Origin: Desulfuribacillus stibiiarsenatis
GTDB lineage: Bacteria > Bacillota > Bacilli > Desulfuribacillales > Desulfuribacillaceae
Direction of reading: 5' to 3'
Assembly: GCF_001742305.1 (NCBI RefSeq)
Contig: NZ_MJAT01000001.1
Span: 310,001 to 374,000 of the forward strand
DNA: 64,000 nucleotides
The stretch's first letter is position 1. Every line of letters starts with the position of its first letter. The notes under the pieces are model-generated. The model was not told the origin of the DNA and did no database searches. It worked only from the letters and a program-made list of their open reading frames with translations. This document shows positions 38,171-46,328 of this stretch, piece after piece. Both the position numbers and the translations under genes were made by a program.

Positions 38171-38231
38171 TATTGAGGATAGTCTATGTTCGCGAAGATA
38201 CGGTTTGACGAAACATACTATAAAAGCACAT

Positions 38232-38265
38232 AAAAAGCAGGTAAGATAAATTGCATCTTACCTGC
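38232..38265 (-). terminator. Terminator of the fic operon
   Basis: On the minus strand GCAGGTAAGAT pairs with ATCTTACCTGC around GCAATTT (nearly perfect 11-bp stem) and is followed by TTTTTAT. Confidence 0.9.
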
Positions 38266-38272
38266 CTACATG

Positions 38273-38863
38273 TCAGTCACTAATTGTACGTTTAATACAA
38301 TCGGCTAAGCGCTTATAATCTATTATTGATTCTATAAATGCTTCGAGAAGTTCGTCTTCACCAACAGCAGTCCATTGGAGGTTATAATTACAGTTTAAAG
38401 CTAAACACCGTAAAAACTCTCTTATTGAGCGTCCGTTTCCTTCACGAAATGGGTGCAGCATATTTAGTTCAGCCATATAGAAGGCTGAATTAACAGAAAA
38501 TCCTTCTAGTGTGGTATCTTTCAAATAGTTATCTGATTTTAACTTATCAAACAAATCCTTAGCACATGGCTCGATATATTGAAAAGAAGCGAAACTTGTC
38601 ATTCCCTTTGAAATGTTTTCTTCTCGAAGTTTACCAGCAAAAGGATATAAATCTTGAAAGATATAATGATGAATTTTCTGTAAATGATGAAGGTCAAAAG
38701 TTCCTTTAATTGGCGTAGACTCAAGTTCTAATAACCTTTGAGCTGTATAAAGACTCTCTGCTTCATTTAAAATTTTTTCATCTTTAATGTCCAATTTATT
38801 AATTAATATATCAATGCCAGGGTAGCAATATTTAGATTTTGAAGAATCGTATTTAAAGGACAT
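38273..38863 (-). CDS. Fic-domain toxin (AMP transferase family)
   Basis: This 196-residue protein has the complete Fic active motif HPFREGNGR at residues 137-145, with catalytic His137 and the phosphate-binding loop. The flap region YPFAGKLREENISKG precedes it, as in VbhT-type proteins. Such enzymes usually transfer AMP onto target proteins such as topoisomerases. No inhibitory helix was found within the protein, and the gene just upstream encodes a separate antitoxin, making this a class I Fic system. The gap between the two genes is three bases. Confidence 0.9.
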   Translation of the reverse strand: MSFKYDSSKSKYCYPGIDILINKLDIKDEKILNEAESLYTAQRLLELESTPIKGTFDLHHLQKIHHYIFQDLYPFAGKLREENISKGMTSFASFQYIEPCAKDLFDKLKSDNYLKDTTLEGFSVNSAFYMAELNMLHPFREGNGRSIREFLRCLALNCNYNLQWTAVGEDELLEAFIESIIDYKRLADCIKRTISD

Positions 38864-38866
38864 AAT

Positions 38867-39055
38867 TTACTTTCTATATTTGCTTAAGATGTAATCAGTA
38901 ATATTATTAATAGCCTGCTCGCTTGTCATTTGACCTCTTAGATATTTTGTACCATATACAACCGAACGTCTATTCATTTTAATACCTTCTACGCCAAGGG
39001 TAGCTCTGACGTTTAACATAGATTTTTTTATTCTTTCATTAGACATAAGTTTCAT
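38867..39055 (-). CDS. VbhA-like Fic antitoxin
   Basis: This 62-residue protein starts at ATG 39055 behind AAGGGGG. It contains TLGVEG (residues 19-24), matching the inhibitory motif [S/T]xxxE[G/N] whose Glu blocks the ATP site of Fic enzymes. The rest (SVVYGTKYLRGQMTSEQAI) fits the antitoxin helical domain. It is coupled to the downstream fic gene. Confidence 0.82.
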   Translation of the reverse strand: MKLMSNERIKKSMLNVRATLGVEGIKMNRRSVVYGTKYLRGQMTSEQAINNITDYILSKYRK

Positions 39056-39167
39056 AGTGATTGCCCCCTTGTTTTATAATTCTCTATATATTATATTATT
39101 ATATGTTGAAATGGTCAAAGTAGTTTAATGTATTCATTTATGTGGTATATGAGATTAGGCATGCAAA

Positions 39168-39323
39168 TCAGGTACAGTAATTGGGGTTTCCCATCAAAAG
39201 ATCTGCTGGAATGTAAGTACATGGAATACCTTTTTTAAAATCGCCAAGCTCCTCTGCTGTTGCGTTACTTTGAGGGACAAATGTTAATATCATAATGAAA
39301 AAGAGAATAATAATACTTTTCAT
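39168..39323 (-). CDS. Small secreted peptide with two cysteines
   Basis: A 51-codon frame with a strong AGGAGG site starts at 39323. Residues 1-22 form a classic signal peptide (Lys2, then an Ile/Phe/Leu core, and NATA before AEELG). The mature ~29 residues contain Cys35 and Cys50, which could form one disulfide, and end NPNYCT. No family is recognised; it could be a peptide signal, a bacteriocin-like product or a small wall protein. The rest of 39056-39595 shows no other gene. Confidence 0.6.
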   Translation of the reverse strand: MKSIIILFFIMILTFVPQSNATAEELGDFKKGIPCTYIPADLLMGNPNYCT

Positions 39324-39595
39324 ATACGTTCCTCCTACTTACTTTGTTGCCTATATTATTGCTAAAACAAAGAAAATGATGTGTTTACATATCCGCCCAA
39401 CTTCCCAAAATAGGATTTTTGGGTATTTTTTTGCCTCTTACAAGCACTTAGTTTTCTAAAACTTTAGAATAAAGGAATTATTGGAAGAATTATAGAATTA
39501 AGGAAGAAAGAGTTTCTAAACAGTATCAATGAGCAGTTAAACATTTTAAGTAAATCCTTAGATTGTATACGAATGAAAGAAAAGGGAGTTTTTTC

Positions 39596-39979
39596 ATGAA
39601 AAGAATGATCATAACGACTATTTGTATAGTTCTAATTACAATGGTAATAGGATGTCAAAAGACAATTCAAGAACCTGCGCAAATAGCATTTAAAGCAGAG
39701 AATGGAACGGTATTAGCTACAGAGTATGATTTGGTAGCTAAAGAGGCAAAAACTCAAGAGATGGATGGGATCAATGAGTTCTTAATGAAATTCAAGGACC
39801 CTAAGAAACTAGCAAAAATGACAGAAGAAAATCTAGGGAAGCCTATTCATATCTACTATAAAGACGAGTTAATATCCTCACCAATTGTGAATAATACCTT
39901 GATTGACGGATGGGTAGTTGTTACTGGAATTGATGAAGAAACAGTAATGGAAATGATTCAAACAATTCAGCAGCAGTAA
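39596..39979 (+). CDS. Lipoprotein with a SecD P1-head-like domain
   Basis: ATG 39596 behind AAAGGGAG gives 127 residues; the earlier in-frame start is not supported. Lipobox VIGC (Cys near residue 18) predicts a lipoprotein. The C-terminal part (LGKPIHIYYKDELISSP...DGWVVVTG) matches the short periplasmic domain of SecD/SecDF, here without membrane helices. The function is unknown. Confidence 0.7.
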   Translation: MKRMIITTICIVLITMVIGCQKTIQEPAQIAFKAENGTVLATEYDLVAKEAKTQEMDGINEFLMKFKDPKKLAKMTEENLGKPIHIYYKDELISSPIVNNTLIDGWVVVTGIDEETVMEMIQTIQQQ

Positions 39980-40086
39980 GGATGAATACAGAAACGAAAT
40001 CTCTAATAATGGTACGAATTGACATTGAGAAGGATATCATATAAAGTGAAATGTATAGCAACCACGGGAAGGGTGACGCAACGAAC

Positions 40087-40098
40087 ATGAAGTACTAA
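40087..40098 (+). CDS. Three-codon leader peptide MKY
   Basis: ATG AAG TAC TAA lies downstream of GGGAAGGGTG, a possible ribosome site, and just ahead of the antiterminator region. Very short leader frames are known for ABC-F attenuators. Evidence is positional only. Confidence 0.4.
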   Translation: MKY

Positions 40099-40245
40099 TC
40101 CTAAGATCGAAAGCTTGAACTGAAGGAATTTTAAGTAGAGAATAATTCTGCTTATTTTGTATTGCCTTCAACACAGTTTTCAGAATAGGATTGGATTTCT
40201 ATAGTTGTGACCCAAGTGTTTTTATCTGTGCGTCTTACTATACCC

Positions 40246-40279
40246 ATGCCCCTATTCTGATATAGATGGGGCATTTTTT
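40246..40279 (+). terminator. Conditional terminator before the ABC-F gene
   Basis: ATGCCCC pairs with GGGGCAT, with an inner CTAT/ATAG, followed by six T. It lies 30 bases before the coding start, where it would block transcription unless the antiterminator forms. Confidence 0.88.
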
Positions 40280-40309
40280 GTCCCTAAAAAATCGAATGGG
40301 GATGACGGT

Positions 40310-41869
40310 ATGATATTACTTGAAGCGCACAATCTTAATCATTATATAAAAGATCGACTATTATTAAATATTAATCATCTACAAATTCACAAAAATGACC
40401 GAATCGGTCTAGTAGGCCATAATGGCAGCGGTAAGACAACGTTGCTACATGTTTTAGCAAATATTATAAAACCTGATTACGGGAACGTTACGCACTATGC
40501 TTACGTGGAACTATTACCACAGCTTAAAGAGACAAAGACAACCAAAAGTGGTGGAGAAGTGACGCAAGCGTATATCAATGAAGCAATTATTAAGGCGCCT
40601 GAGCTTTTGTTAGCAGATGAGCCAACAACTCACCTTGACGCAGAGCACATTGAGTGGTTAGAAAAGAAACTCATCCAGTGGAAAGGTGCTTTCGTCGTCA
40701 TATCTCATGATCGAACTTTTCTCGATGCACTATGTACTAAGATATGGGAAATTAATGAAGGTGAACTCACTGAGTACCATGGGAATTATACAGACTACAT
40801 GGAACATAAAGCTATCGAACAACGTCAAAGAGAATTAGCTTATGAGAACTACATGGCGAAGAAAAAGCAGTTAGAATCAGCGATATTATTAAAGGAACAA
40901 AAAGCGGCCAAAGCGGTCAAAACTCCCAAAAACGTCAGTAATATCGAAGCTAGCAAAACAAAGCCATACTACGCACAAAAGCAAAAGAAGCTGCAAAAAA
41001 ATGCAAAAGCCATAGAAACCCGATTAGAAAAGTTAGAAAAAGTAGAGCCAGTTAAAATTGTATCCGCAATAAAAATGGACCTACCAAACTGGGAGAACTT
41101 TCACTCCCGTACTATCCTTTCGGTTCAAAACAGCAAAGGTATAGTTGGCAACAGAATATTATGGGAAGAAACAAACTTCTCTGCCAAAGGCGGAGAGAAA
41201 CTCGCGATTACCGGTGCAAACGGAAGTGGGAAGACCACTTTATTACACAAGCTAATCCATCAAGAAGATGGGATTCGGTTCTCCCCATCAGTGAAAATAG
41301 GCTATTTCAGTCAAACACTTAACATAATAGATAAAGAACTGTCGATTCTAGAAAATGCAAAGTCTAACTCAAAGCATGATGAGACTCTGGTTCGGACAGT
41401 ACTTGCACGGTTAGGTTTTATTGGAGAGGACGTTCATAAAAAAGTTGTGGTACTAAGCGGTGGAGAACGTGTGAAAGTAGCTTTAGCAAAAATCTTCCTA
41501 AGCGATGTAAATACTCTAATACTAGATGAACCAACGAACTTCTTAGATGTTGAAGCTGTGCAAGCCTTGGAATCTCTATTGAAGGAATACGAGGGCACAG
41601 TAATTTTTGTTTCACATGACCGACGTTTTATTAAGAATTTAGCTACACGAATATTGTCCATAAAAAACGGTAAAATTGAGATTTTTGATGGAACTCTTGA
41701 ACAATTTCAGCAGTTGAAAAAGCAAAATAGCAGACCCGACCAAGCGGATGAAAAACTGCTGCTTGAAATGAAAATCTCAGAAGTTTTGAGTCGATTAAGC
41801 ATGAATCCAACCGAGGAATTAGAGAAGGAATTTCAGTTACTTCTACTGAAGAAGCGAGGTATGAATTGA
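40310..41869 (+). CDS. ABC-F ribosomal protection protein (Vga/VmlR/Lsa-type)
   Basis: This 519-residue soluble protein has two ATPase domains and no membrane helices. Domain 1 has Walker A GHNGSGKTT (36-44), signature KSGGE and DEPTTHLD. The stretch between Walker A and the signature is unusually short, as in Vga and VmlR. A charged linker (about 170-255) lies between domains. Domain 2 has GANGSGKTT, LSGGERVKVALAK and DEPTNFLD. Such proteins rescue ribosomes from lincosamides, streptogramin A and pleuromutilins. The attenuator upstream supports antibiotic induction. The exact drug range is unknown. Confidence 0.9.
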   Translation: MILLEAHNLNHYIKDRLLLNINHLQIHKNDRIGLVGHNGSGKTTLLHVLANIIKPDYGNVTHYAYVELLPQLKETKTTKSGGEVTQAYINEAIIKAPELLLADEPTTHLDAEHIEWLEKKLIQWKGAFVVISHDRTFLDALCTKIWEINEGELTEYHGNYTDYMEHKAIEQRQRELAYENYMAKKKQLESAILLKEQKAAKAVKTPKNVSNIEASKTKPYYAQKQKKLQKNAKAIETRLEKLEKVEPVKIVSAIKMDLPNWENFHSRTILSVQNSKGIVGNRILWEETNFSAKGGEKLAITGANGSGKTTLLHKLIHQEDGIRFSPSVKIGYFSQTLNIIDKELSILENAKSNSKHDETLVRTVLARLGFIGEDVHKKVVVLSGGERVKVALAKIFLSDVNTLILDEPTNFLDVEAVQALESLLKEYEGTVIFVSHDRRFIKNLATRILSIKNGKIEIFDGTLEQFQQLKKQNSRPDQADEKLLLEMKISEVLSRLSMNPTEELEKEFQLLLLKKRGMN

Positions 41870-41896
41870 CCATTTCCAGGCGGAAGTGGTTTTTTC
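41869..41896 (+). terminator. Terminator after the ABC-F gene
   Basis: ACCATTTCC pairs with GGAAGTGGT around AGGC, followed by six T. It begins at the last base of the stop codon. Confidence 0.9.
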
Positions 41897-41938
41897 TATT
41901 TCAATTATAAAAGGGTTTTGTGGTTTAATGTGGAAATT

Positions 41939-41965
41939 ACATACAATACATACAATACATACAAC
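41939..41965 (+). repeat. Three tandem 9-bp repeats
   Basis: ACATACAAT, ACATACAAT and ACATACAAC are adjacent in the gap between the ABC-F terminator and the next gene. Confidence 0.9.
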
Positions 41966-42021
41966 GGATACGAGGGATTTATCTCCTGAAATACAAACTA
42001 TTGATTGGAGTTGGGACTATT

Positions 42022-42603
42022 TTGAAAATAAAAAGGTACTTAACTATTATTATAGTTTTATTAATCACTCTATTGGTAAGCTTAATATCTAATGGCACGC
42101 AAGAAATTCAGAAAGCTAATTATGAATTATTCACAGTAGATAGGATTAAAGAAGGCTATCACCTGTTTACTAATAAGGATGAAAATTTTATTGTAAACAC
42201 ATATATTAGCAAATTATCATTTGAAGAAAACGAAGAAATTGATATTTTCTCTACTTTAGAATACATAGGTAAGAAGAAAAGTGTTCAAATATGGTCAGTG
42301 GGACACTCATATTTCAACCACAATATTTTTGATGGTAGTATAAATTATCATAAAAATATTGTGTTGACTATACTAACTACCACGAGACTAATAAAAGGCG
42401 AAACCTATATTTTGCCATTTATTAAAGAGGGTAGTTATACTGATGATCCTAAAGATGAATTTTGGAAAAAGTATTATACGGAGAAAGAATTGAAATTACC
42501 GAGTGGAAACTACACTTTCACTGCTAGCACTGGTTTTTCTTTGGATGAAGATTTAAAAGAACATGTGAATTTAGAAAATAAGTTTAAGGTATCGGTACAA
42601 TAA
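42022..42603 (+). CDS. Hypothetical exported or membrane-anchored protein
   Basis: A TTG at 42022 after GGAG (11 bases) gives 193 residues; an earlier TTG at 42001 is also possible. A hydrophobic stretch (YLTIIIVLLITLLVSLIS) near the N-terminus suggests a signal or anchor. The body is beta-rich (EEIDIFSTLEYIGKKKSVQIW, GNYTFTASTGFSL) and resembles secreted protease-inhibitor-like folds, but no family is certain. It starts a run of small genes of unknown role. Confidence 0.6.
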   Translation: MKIKRYLTIIIVLLITLLVSLISNGTQEIQKANYELFTVDRIKEGYHLFTNKDENFIVNTYISKLSFEENEEIDIFSTLEYIGKKKSVQIWSVGHSYFNHNIFDGSINYHKNIVLTILTTTRLIKGETYILPFIKEGSYTDDPKDEFWKKYYTEKELKLPSGNYTFTASTGFSLDEDLKEHVNLENKFKVSVQ

Positions 42604-42644
42604 AATCGAATCTAGTCTGGTATTACGAAAGGGTAGTGATTGGT

Positions 42645-42827
42645 ATGGTTAGGCAATTACAATTAGTATTATTATTTTCCATATTAATTAATGTCTTTTT
42701 AATCTACAAAGCATATGTAGTTTCTAACGAAAATTTGAATGCTTATAGTTTATCTTATCAATATTTCAAATCCAATCATCAGCTGTTAATACACGCCCTT
42801 AAAGATAGTTTGGAGAGCGAGCAATAA
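42645..42827 (+). CDS. Small single-helix membrane protein
   Basis: ATG 42645 (GTG 42636 is possible) gives 60 residues. An N-terminal helix (LQLVLLFSILINVFLIY) is followed by a short polar tail. Not recognised; codon use and strand match its neighbours. Confidence 0.5.
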   Translation: MVRQLQLVLLFSILINVFLIYKAYVVSNENLNAYSLSYQYFKSNHQLLIHALKDSLESEQ

Positions 42828-42912
42828 GCAAGAAAATCGCAAACTATTAAGTGAAATCTTTAGTCTGAAAAATCACACGTATCTACAAGTAGAATAAATG
42901 CAGGTGTTTTAA

Positions 42913-43311
42913 ATGAAAAAACATATCAATATACTTTACTTTTCTTGGATTGTAATTTCTTTGGCAATCTTTAGTTATTTAACAATAAAATTCTACCCAA
43001 GGTATCTAGAGAATGAATTTCCGCTATTTACAGACTTAACAGTGCTCATTTTTTTACCCTCTTACTTTTGTTTAACTTGGTTGGCTATACATCTTATGAG
43101 TATTATTACTAAAAACAGAATACTAAACGTAATTATTACTTTTTCTATAGTAGGCATTGCTTTTGTTATTTCTATAATAGGGTTGGAGTTTAACTTACTT
43201 ATGAACACAGTAATTTCTTTATTAGCCCTTTCAATAGGATCTGTACATTATTCAATAACTTTCATTTTGTTTTACTTAAGCGATTTTAATAAGAGTTTAA
43301 ATAACAAATAG
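42913..43311 (+). CDS. Hypothetical membrane protein, four helices
   Basis: The protein has 132 residues with about four hydrophobic segments, starting behind GCAGGTG. It ends in a short basic tail. The family is not recognised; it may form a unit with the neighbouring small membrane genes. Confidence 0.6.
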   Translation: MKKHINILYFSWIVISLAIFSYLTIKFYPRYLENEFPLFTDLTVLIFLPSYFCLTWLAIHLMSIITKNRILNVIITFSIVGIAFVISIIGLEFNLLMNTVISLLALSIGSVHYSITFILFYLSDFNKSLNNK

Positions 43312-43346
43312 AGTCATAGATTTATGTTAGGATCGAGGTGAAAGCA

Positions 43347-43490
43347 TTGTATTATCTTTACGCTTTAATATTAGCTGGTATATCTATTTTCACAGGGGAA
43401 GTTGTAACATTCATTATGCTAGGCTTTATTCTAATGGCTTTAAATAATATTCTGTATGCTCTTAAAGATATTTCTAAGAAGCTAGATTAA
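43347..43490 (+). CDS. Small two-helix membrane protein
   Basis: A TTG at 43347, six bases after GAGGTG, gives 47 residues; a GTG at 43338 is also in frame. Almost all of it is hydrophobic, ending in the polar KDISKKLD. Not recognised. Confidence 0.5.
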   Translation: MYYLYALILAGISIFTGEVVTFIMLGFILMALNNILYALKDISKKLD

Positions 43491-43601
43491 TAACGTAGGG
43501 ATCATAGGGTTTAAGATTGCTGACTACCGGCTACAAAGTTGACCATACATTTATGTAATAAGTATACTGTTGCAACAATCAAAAAAACTGGAGAGAAATC
43601 T

Positions 43602-44209
43602 ATGAGATTCCAATGCGAGCTAGATACCCTAAGTGAATATCTAATAGAAACTGAAGAAATAGACTATAACAATACAATGATTCAAGACAAAGTCAAAGAG
43701 TTAATTGACGGACTAACTATTGAAACAGAGATTATCATGAGAGTCTTTGAGTTTGTACGTGATGAGATATCACATTCTTGGGACATTCAAAGCTCAAGAG
43801 TTACAAGAAAAGCATCAGAGGTTCTCTATTATAAAGAAGGAATTTGCTATGCAAAATCAAATTTATTGGCTGCATTATTAAGAGCAGTAAACATCCCAAC
43901 AGGTTTCTGTTATCAAAAATCACATTAGGTGATACTCCAGATACAGGGTACTGTATACATGCTCTAAATGCGGTTTTTATCTCTCATTTGAGGAAATGGA
44001 TTCGTATAGACTCCCGTGGTAACAAAGAAGGGATAGATGCTCAGTTCTTTATAGATGAAGAAAGAATTGCATTTCCAATTCGTGAGCAATATTTTGAAAT
44101 AGATTATCCTATTATATATGCCAGACCGAATAGAAAAACGATAGAGACTTTAATCAACAACAAAAATTGCTTGGCAATGTACCAAAATGGTTTGCCATCA
44201 GATTTATAA
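43602..44209 (+). pseudogene. Transglutaminase-like protein, one-base frameshift
   Basis: The first frame starts at ATG 43602 behind GGAGAG and runs to a premature stop after FCYQKSH. The next frame continues in register with ITLGDTPDTGYCIHALNAV and RIDSRGNKEG. Together they give a transglutaminase-like protein with the Cys-His-Asp triad (Cys in KEGICYAKS, His in IHALNAV, Asp in RIDSRG). The break lies in the A-run 43915-43919, where one extra A would restore the frame. It may be a real pseudogene, a phase-variable run or a sequence error. Confidence 0.85.
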
Positions 44210-44235
44210 AGATTACTAGTATCTTGAAGAAGTAG

Positions 44236-44373
44236 GTGGTAAGAATCAACGCATCTAAATCCATAACTTTTTATATGTCAGTTTGTTTAATCTTAATAGG
44301 TTTGAGCCTAGTAATTATGTTTGGTATAAGTTTTGCGACTGCCTTTATCGGTCTGTTTATAGGATTAAGCTAG
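44236..44373 (+). CDS. Possible small membrane peptide
   Basis: A GTG-started 45-codon frame follows AAGAAG. It encodes two hydrophobic segments ending FIGLFIGLS. Support is only the reading frame, hydrophobicity and position, so confidence is low. Confidence 0.35.
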   Translation: MVRINASKSITFYMSVCLILIGLSLVIMFGISFATAFIGLFIGLS

Positions 44374-44410
44374 GAGAAATTTTTGGAACAACTTCGAAAG
44401 GAGGAAACAA

Positions 44411-45550
44411 GTGATAGAAGACTATATCTTTTACCTTATATTACTAATAAGCTCTTTTTTAATGGTTTTAGAAGGGCTAAAAAAGCTTCGTGAAAAAAGA
44501 ATAATCTACCAACAGAGACTCTCGCATCTTATCATGACAATAATAACTGCTATTTCTACTTATTTCACTTTTACAAATATGTGGGATTTCGCGGAGGCAA
44601 GAGTAATAACATCTATTTTACTTTTAGTTTTTACAACATTTATGGTATACACAATCCGTAAGTTAATGATTTCCAAGAAATACACGATATTCAATCTTTC
44701 ACAATCTAAAGCAGCAGAAATGGTCGGTACAGTCTTAGTGGAGTTAGGACTGGATTTCAGTCGAATCGATGAAAATGAAAACAGCATCTATACCTTTCAA
44801 GATAGTAAAGCGACCATAAAAATAAAGGAGACTCTTTTATCGTCAGAAAATATTGAGTTGATGTTTCAACATAGTTACGATTTTTCGTTTACTGACGAGT
44901 TTATAGATATACTACGAGGAATAATTGAAGTAGAATTCCCAATGAAAAGAAGTAGACGAGGAGTCATAGAAATAATAACTGGTGTTGGTTTGTCTGTTTT
45001 AGCGGTAGTACTTTTTACAATGAATGTTCCCTTGTATGATACGTATGTAAACAAACAGGTCGCAAATGATTTTGATTTTATATACTCATATGGCTTTCAT
45101 GGTAAGAGTGTTATGAATACTTATACGAATACGTATACAAAAGATTTACAAATGGCTAGCGTAAGAACTACAATCGTTTTCACAAAAGAAGAAAAAGATA
45201 GGATTTTGGCTGAACTCTTTTCTATTGATATATTGAATTATCCAGTTAGTTTTCCAGAATATATTAACATTACGCCAATTTCAAATTATACTTTAGAGGT
45301 GGGAATATTTCAAAAGAAGAAAACAGTAAATTGGACTTCAAACAACATCCCAATAAAAAGTATTAATCTAGATGGATCTTACATTTATTTTGAAGATAAA
45401 GATGCTTACCAAATGATTCAACTAATGAATTTAGTAAAACTTATTGAAGAGATTATTCAGTCAAAGAAAGAGTATCAAGATCTTCCACAAGGTATAGTAG
45501 GATATGCATATTACAACTTAACGGAGGAATTTATATGCATTTCGAATTAG
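44411..45550 (+). CDS. Hypothetical multi-domain membrane protein
   Basis: This 379-residue protein starts with GTG behind a strong AAAGGAGG. Three hydrophobic helices lie in the first ~90 residues and another at about 190-210. Between and after them are soluble regions (KAAEMVGTVLVELGLDFS, and a larger C-terminal part). The family is not recognised. It overlaps the next small gene by 16 bases. Confidence 0.6.
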   Translation: MIEDYIFYLILLISSFLMVLEGLKKLREKRIIYQQRLSHLIMTIITAISTYFTFTNMWDFAEARVITSILLLVFTTFMVYTIRKLMISKKYTIFNLSQSKAAEMVGTVLVELGLDFSRIDENENSIYTFQDSKATIKIKETLLSSENIELMFQHSYDFSFTDEFIDILRGIIEVEFPMKRSRRGVIEIITGVGLSVLAVVLFTMNVPLYDTYVNKQVANDFDFIYSYGFHGKSVMNTYTNTYTKDLQMASVRTTIVFTKEEKDRILAELFSIDILNYPVSFPEYINITPISNYTLEVGIFQKKKTVNWTSNNIPIKSINLDGSYIYFEDKDAYQMIQLMNLVKLIEEIIQSKKEYQDLPQGIVGYAYYNLTEEFICISN

Positions 45551-45714
45551 GAACAATGTTAATACAATTTGCGAGTATCGTTATATTACTAGGAATAGTA
45601 GTATTAATTGTGATTCTAATGACTTTTCCTTTTAGGAAAATATTCAGAAATATAGCAAGATTAGAAACTAGGATGGATGAACTCGAAGAAATTATTAGGA
45701 ACAAATTGAAATAA
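45535..45714 (+). CDS. Small membrane protein with C-terminal coiled coil
   Basis: ATG 45535 follows ACGGAGGA and gives 59 residues. One strong helix (about 8-32) is followed by a charged helix (RLETRMDELEEIIRNKLK) likely to be a coiled coil. It overlaps the preceding gene and is probably translationally coupled. Confidence 0.65.
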   Translation: MHFELGTMLIQFASIVILLGIVVLIVILMTFPFRKIFRNIARLETRMDELEEIIRNKLK

Positions 45715-45739
45715 AGAGAATATTGATTGGAGCTACAGA

Positions 45740-46309
45740 ATGAAGAAACTACTGATAGTATCGCTCAGTCTTTTCGTACTTTGGTTTATTATTCACACGA
45801 TTGCTATAGTCATTGACGGCCTAAATGATGATATCAACGACAATGTTGTTGCAGATGTCGGTGTGGTACTTGGTAACAAGGTTGAGCTAAATGGCGTCCC
45901 TTCTAAGAGACTAGAAGCTAGATTAGATCGAGCAGCGGAACTTTATGAGCATGCTAGCATAAGAAGCATTATCGTAAGTGGCGGAGTAGGCAAAGAGGGG
46001 TTCGATGAAGCAGAAGTCATGAGCACCTATTTAATTTCAATGGGTATTCCTGAAGAAAATATAATAAAAGATAGCAATGGATACAACACACATCTTACAG
46101 CGGTAAATTCGAAGTTAATCATGGATGAGTTAGAGCTTGAATCAGTGGTAGTCATTACACAATACCATCATATAACGAGAACAAAACTAGCATTTAAGAA
46201 AATTGGATTCAAAGAAGTATATTCGGCACACGCTAGAATCTTTGAACTAAGGGACATATATGCTATTGCAAGGGAATTTCTAGCGTACTATAAATACTTA
46301 CTAAAATAG
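45740..46309 (+). CDS. DUF218 (SanA/YdcF-like) membrane protein
   Basis: The protein has 189 residues with an N-terminal anchor helix, followed by the DUF218 pattern VVLGNKVELNG, IIVSGGVG, E(A/V)MSTYL and VVVITQYHHITRT. Related SanA and ElyC proteins affect envelope integrity or polysaccharide metabolism. It lies one base before the CDP-alcohol transferase frame and is likely in the same operon. Confidence 0.85.
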   Translation: MKKLLIVSLSLFVLWFIIHTIAIVIDGLNDDINDNVVADVGVVLGNKVELNGVPSKRLEARLDRAAELYEHASIRSIIVSGGVGKEGFDEAEVMSTYLISMGIPEENIIKDSNGYNTHLTAVNSKLIMDELELESVVVITQYHHITRTKLAFKKIGFKEVYSAHARIFELRDIYAIAREFLAYYKYLLK

Positions 46310-46328
46310 GATGGAGGAGTTGAGAGAC

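Larger units (their letters stand above)
40040..40300 (+). promoter_or_regulatory. Attenuation leader of the ABC-F gene
   Basis: The 330-base gap holds a complete antibiotic-type attenuator. A three-codon uORF (40087-40098) comes first. A hairpin (AAGTAGA/TTCTGCTT near 40133-40153) follows. TCAGAATAGG (40180-40189) is exactly complementary to CCTATTCTGA (40251-40260), which forms part of the terminator arm. Pairing of these two segments would prevent the terminator at 40246-40279. This resembles leaders of vmlR and lmo0919, where ribosomes stalled by antibiotics favour read-through. Confidence 0.82.

Noticed and set aside
41886-42092. 68-codon frame upstream of 42022
   Set aside because: Overlaps a better-supported gene, has no convincing ribosome site and translates the 9-bp repeats.
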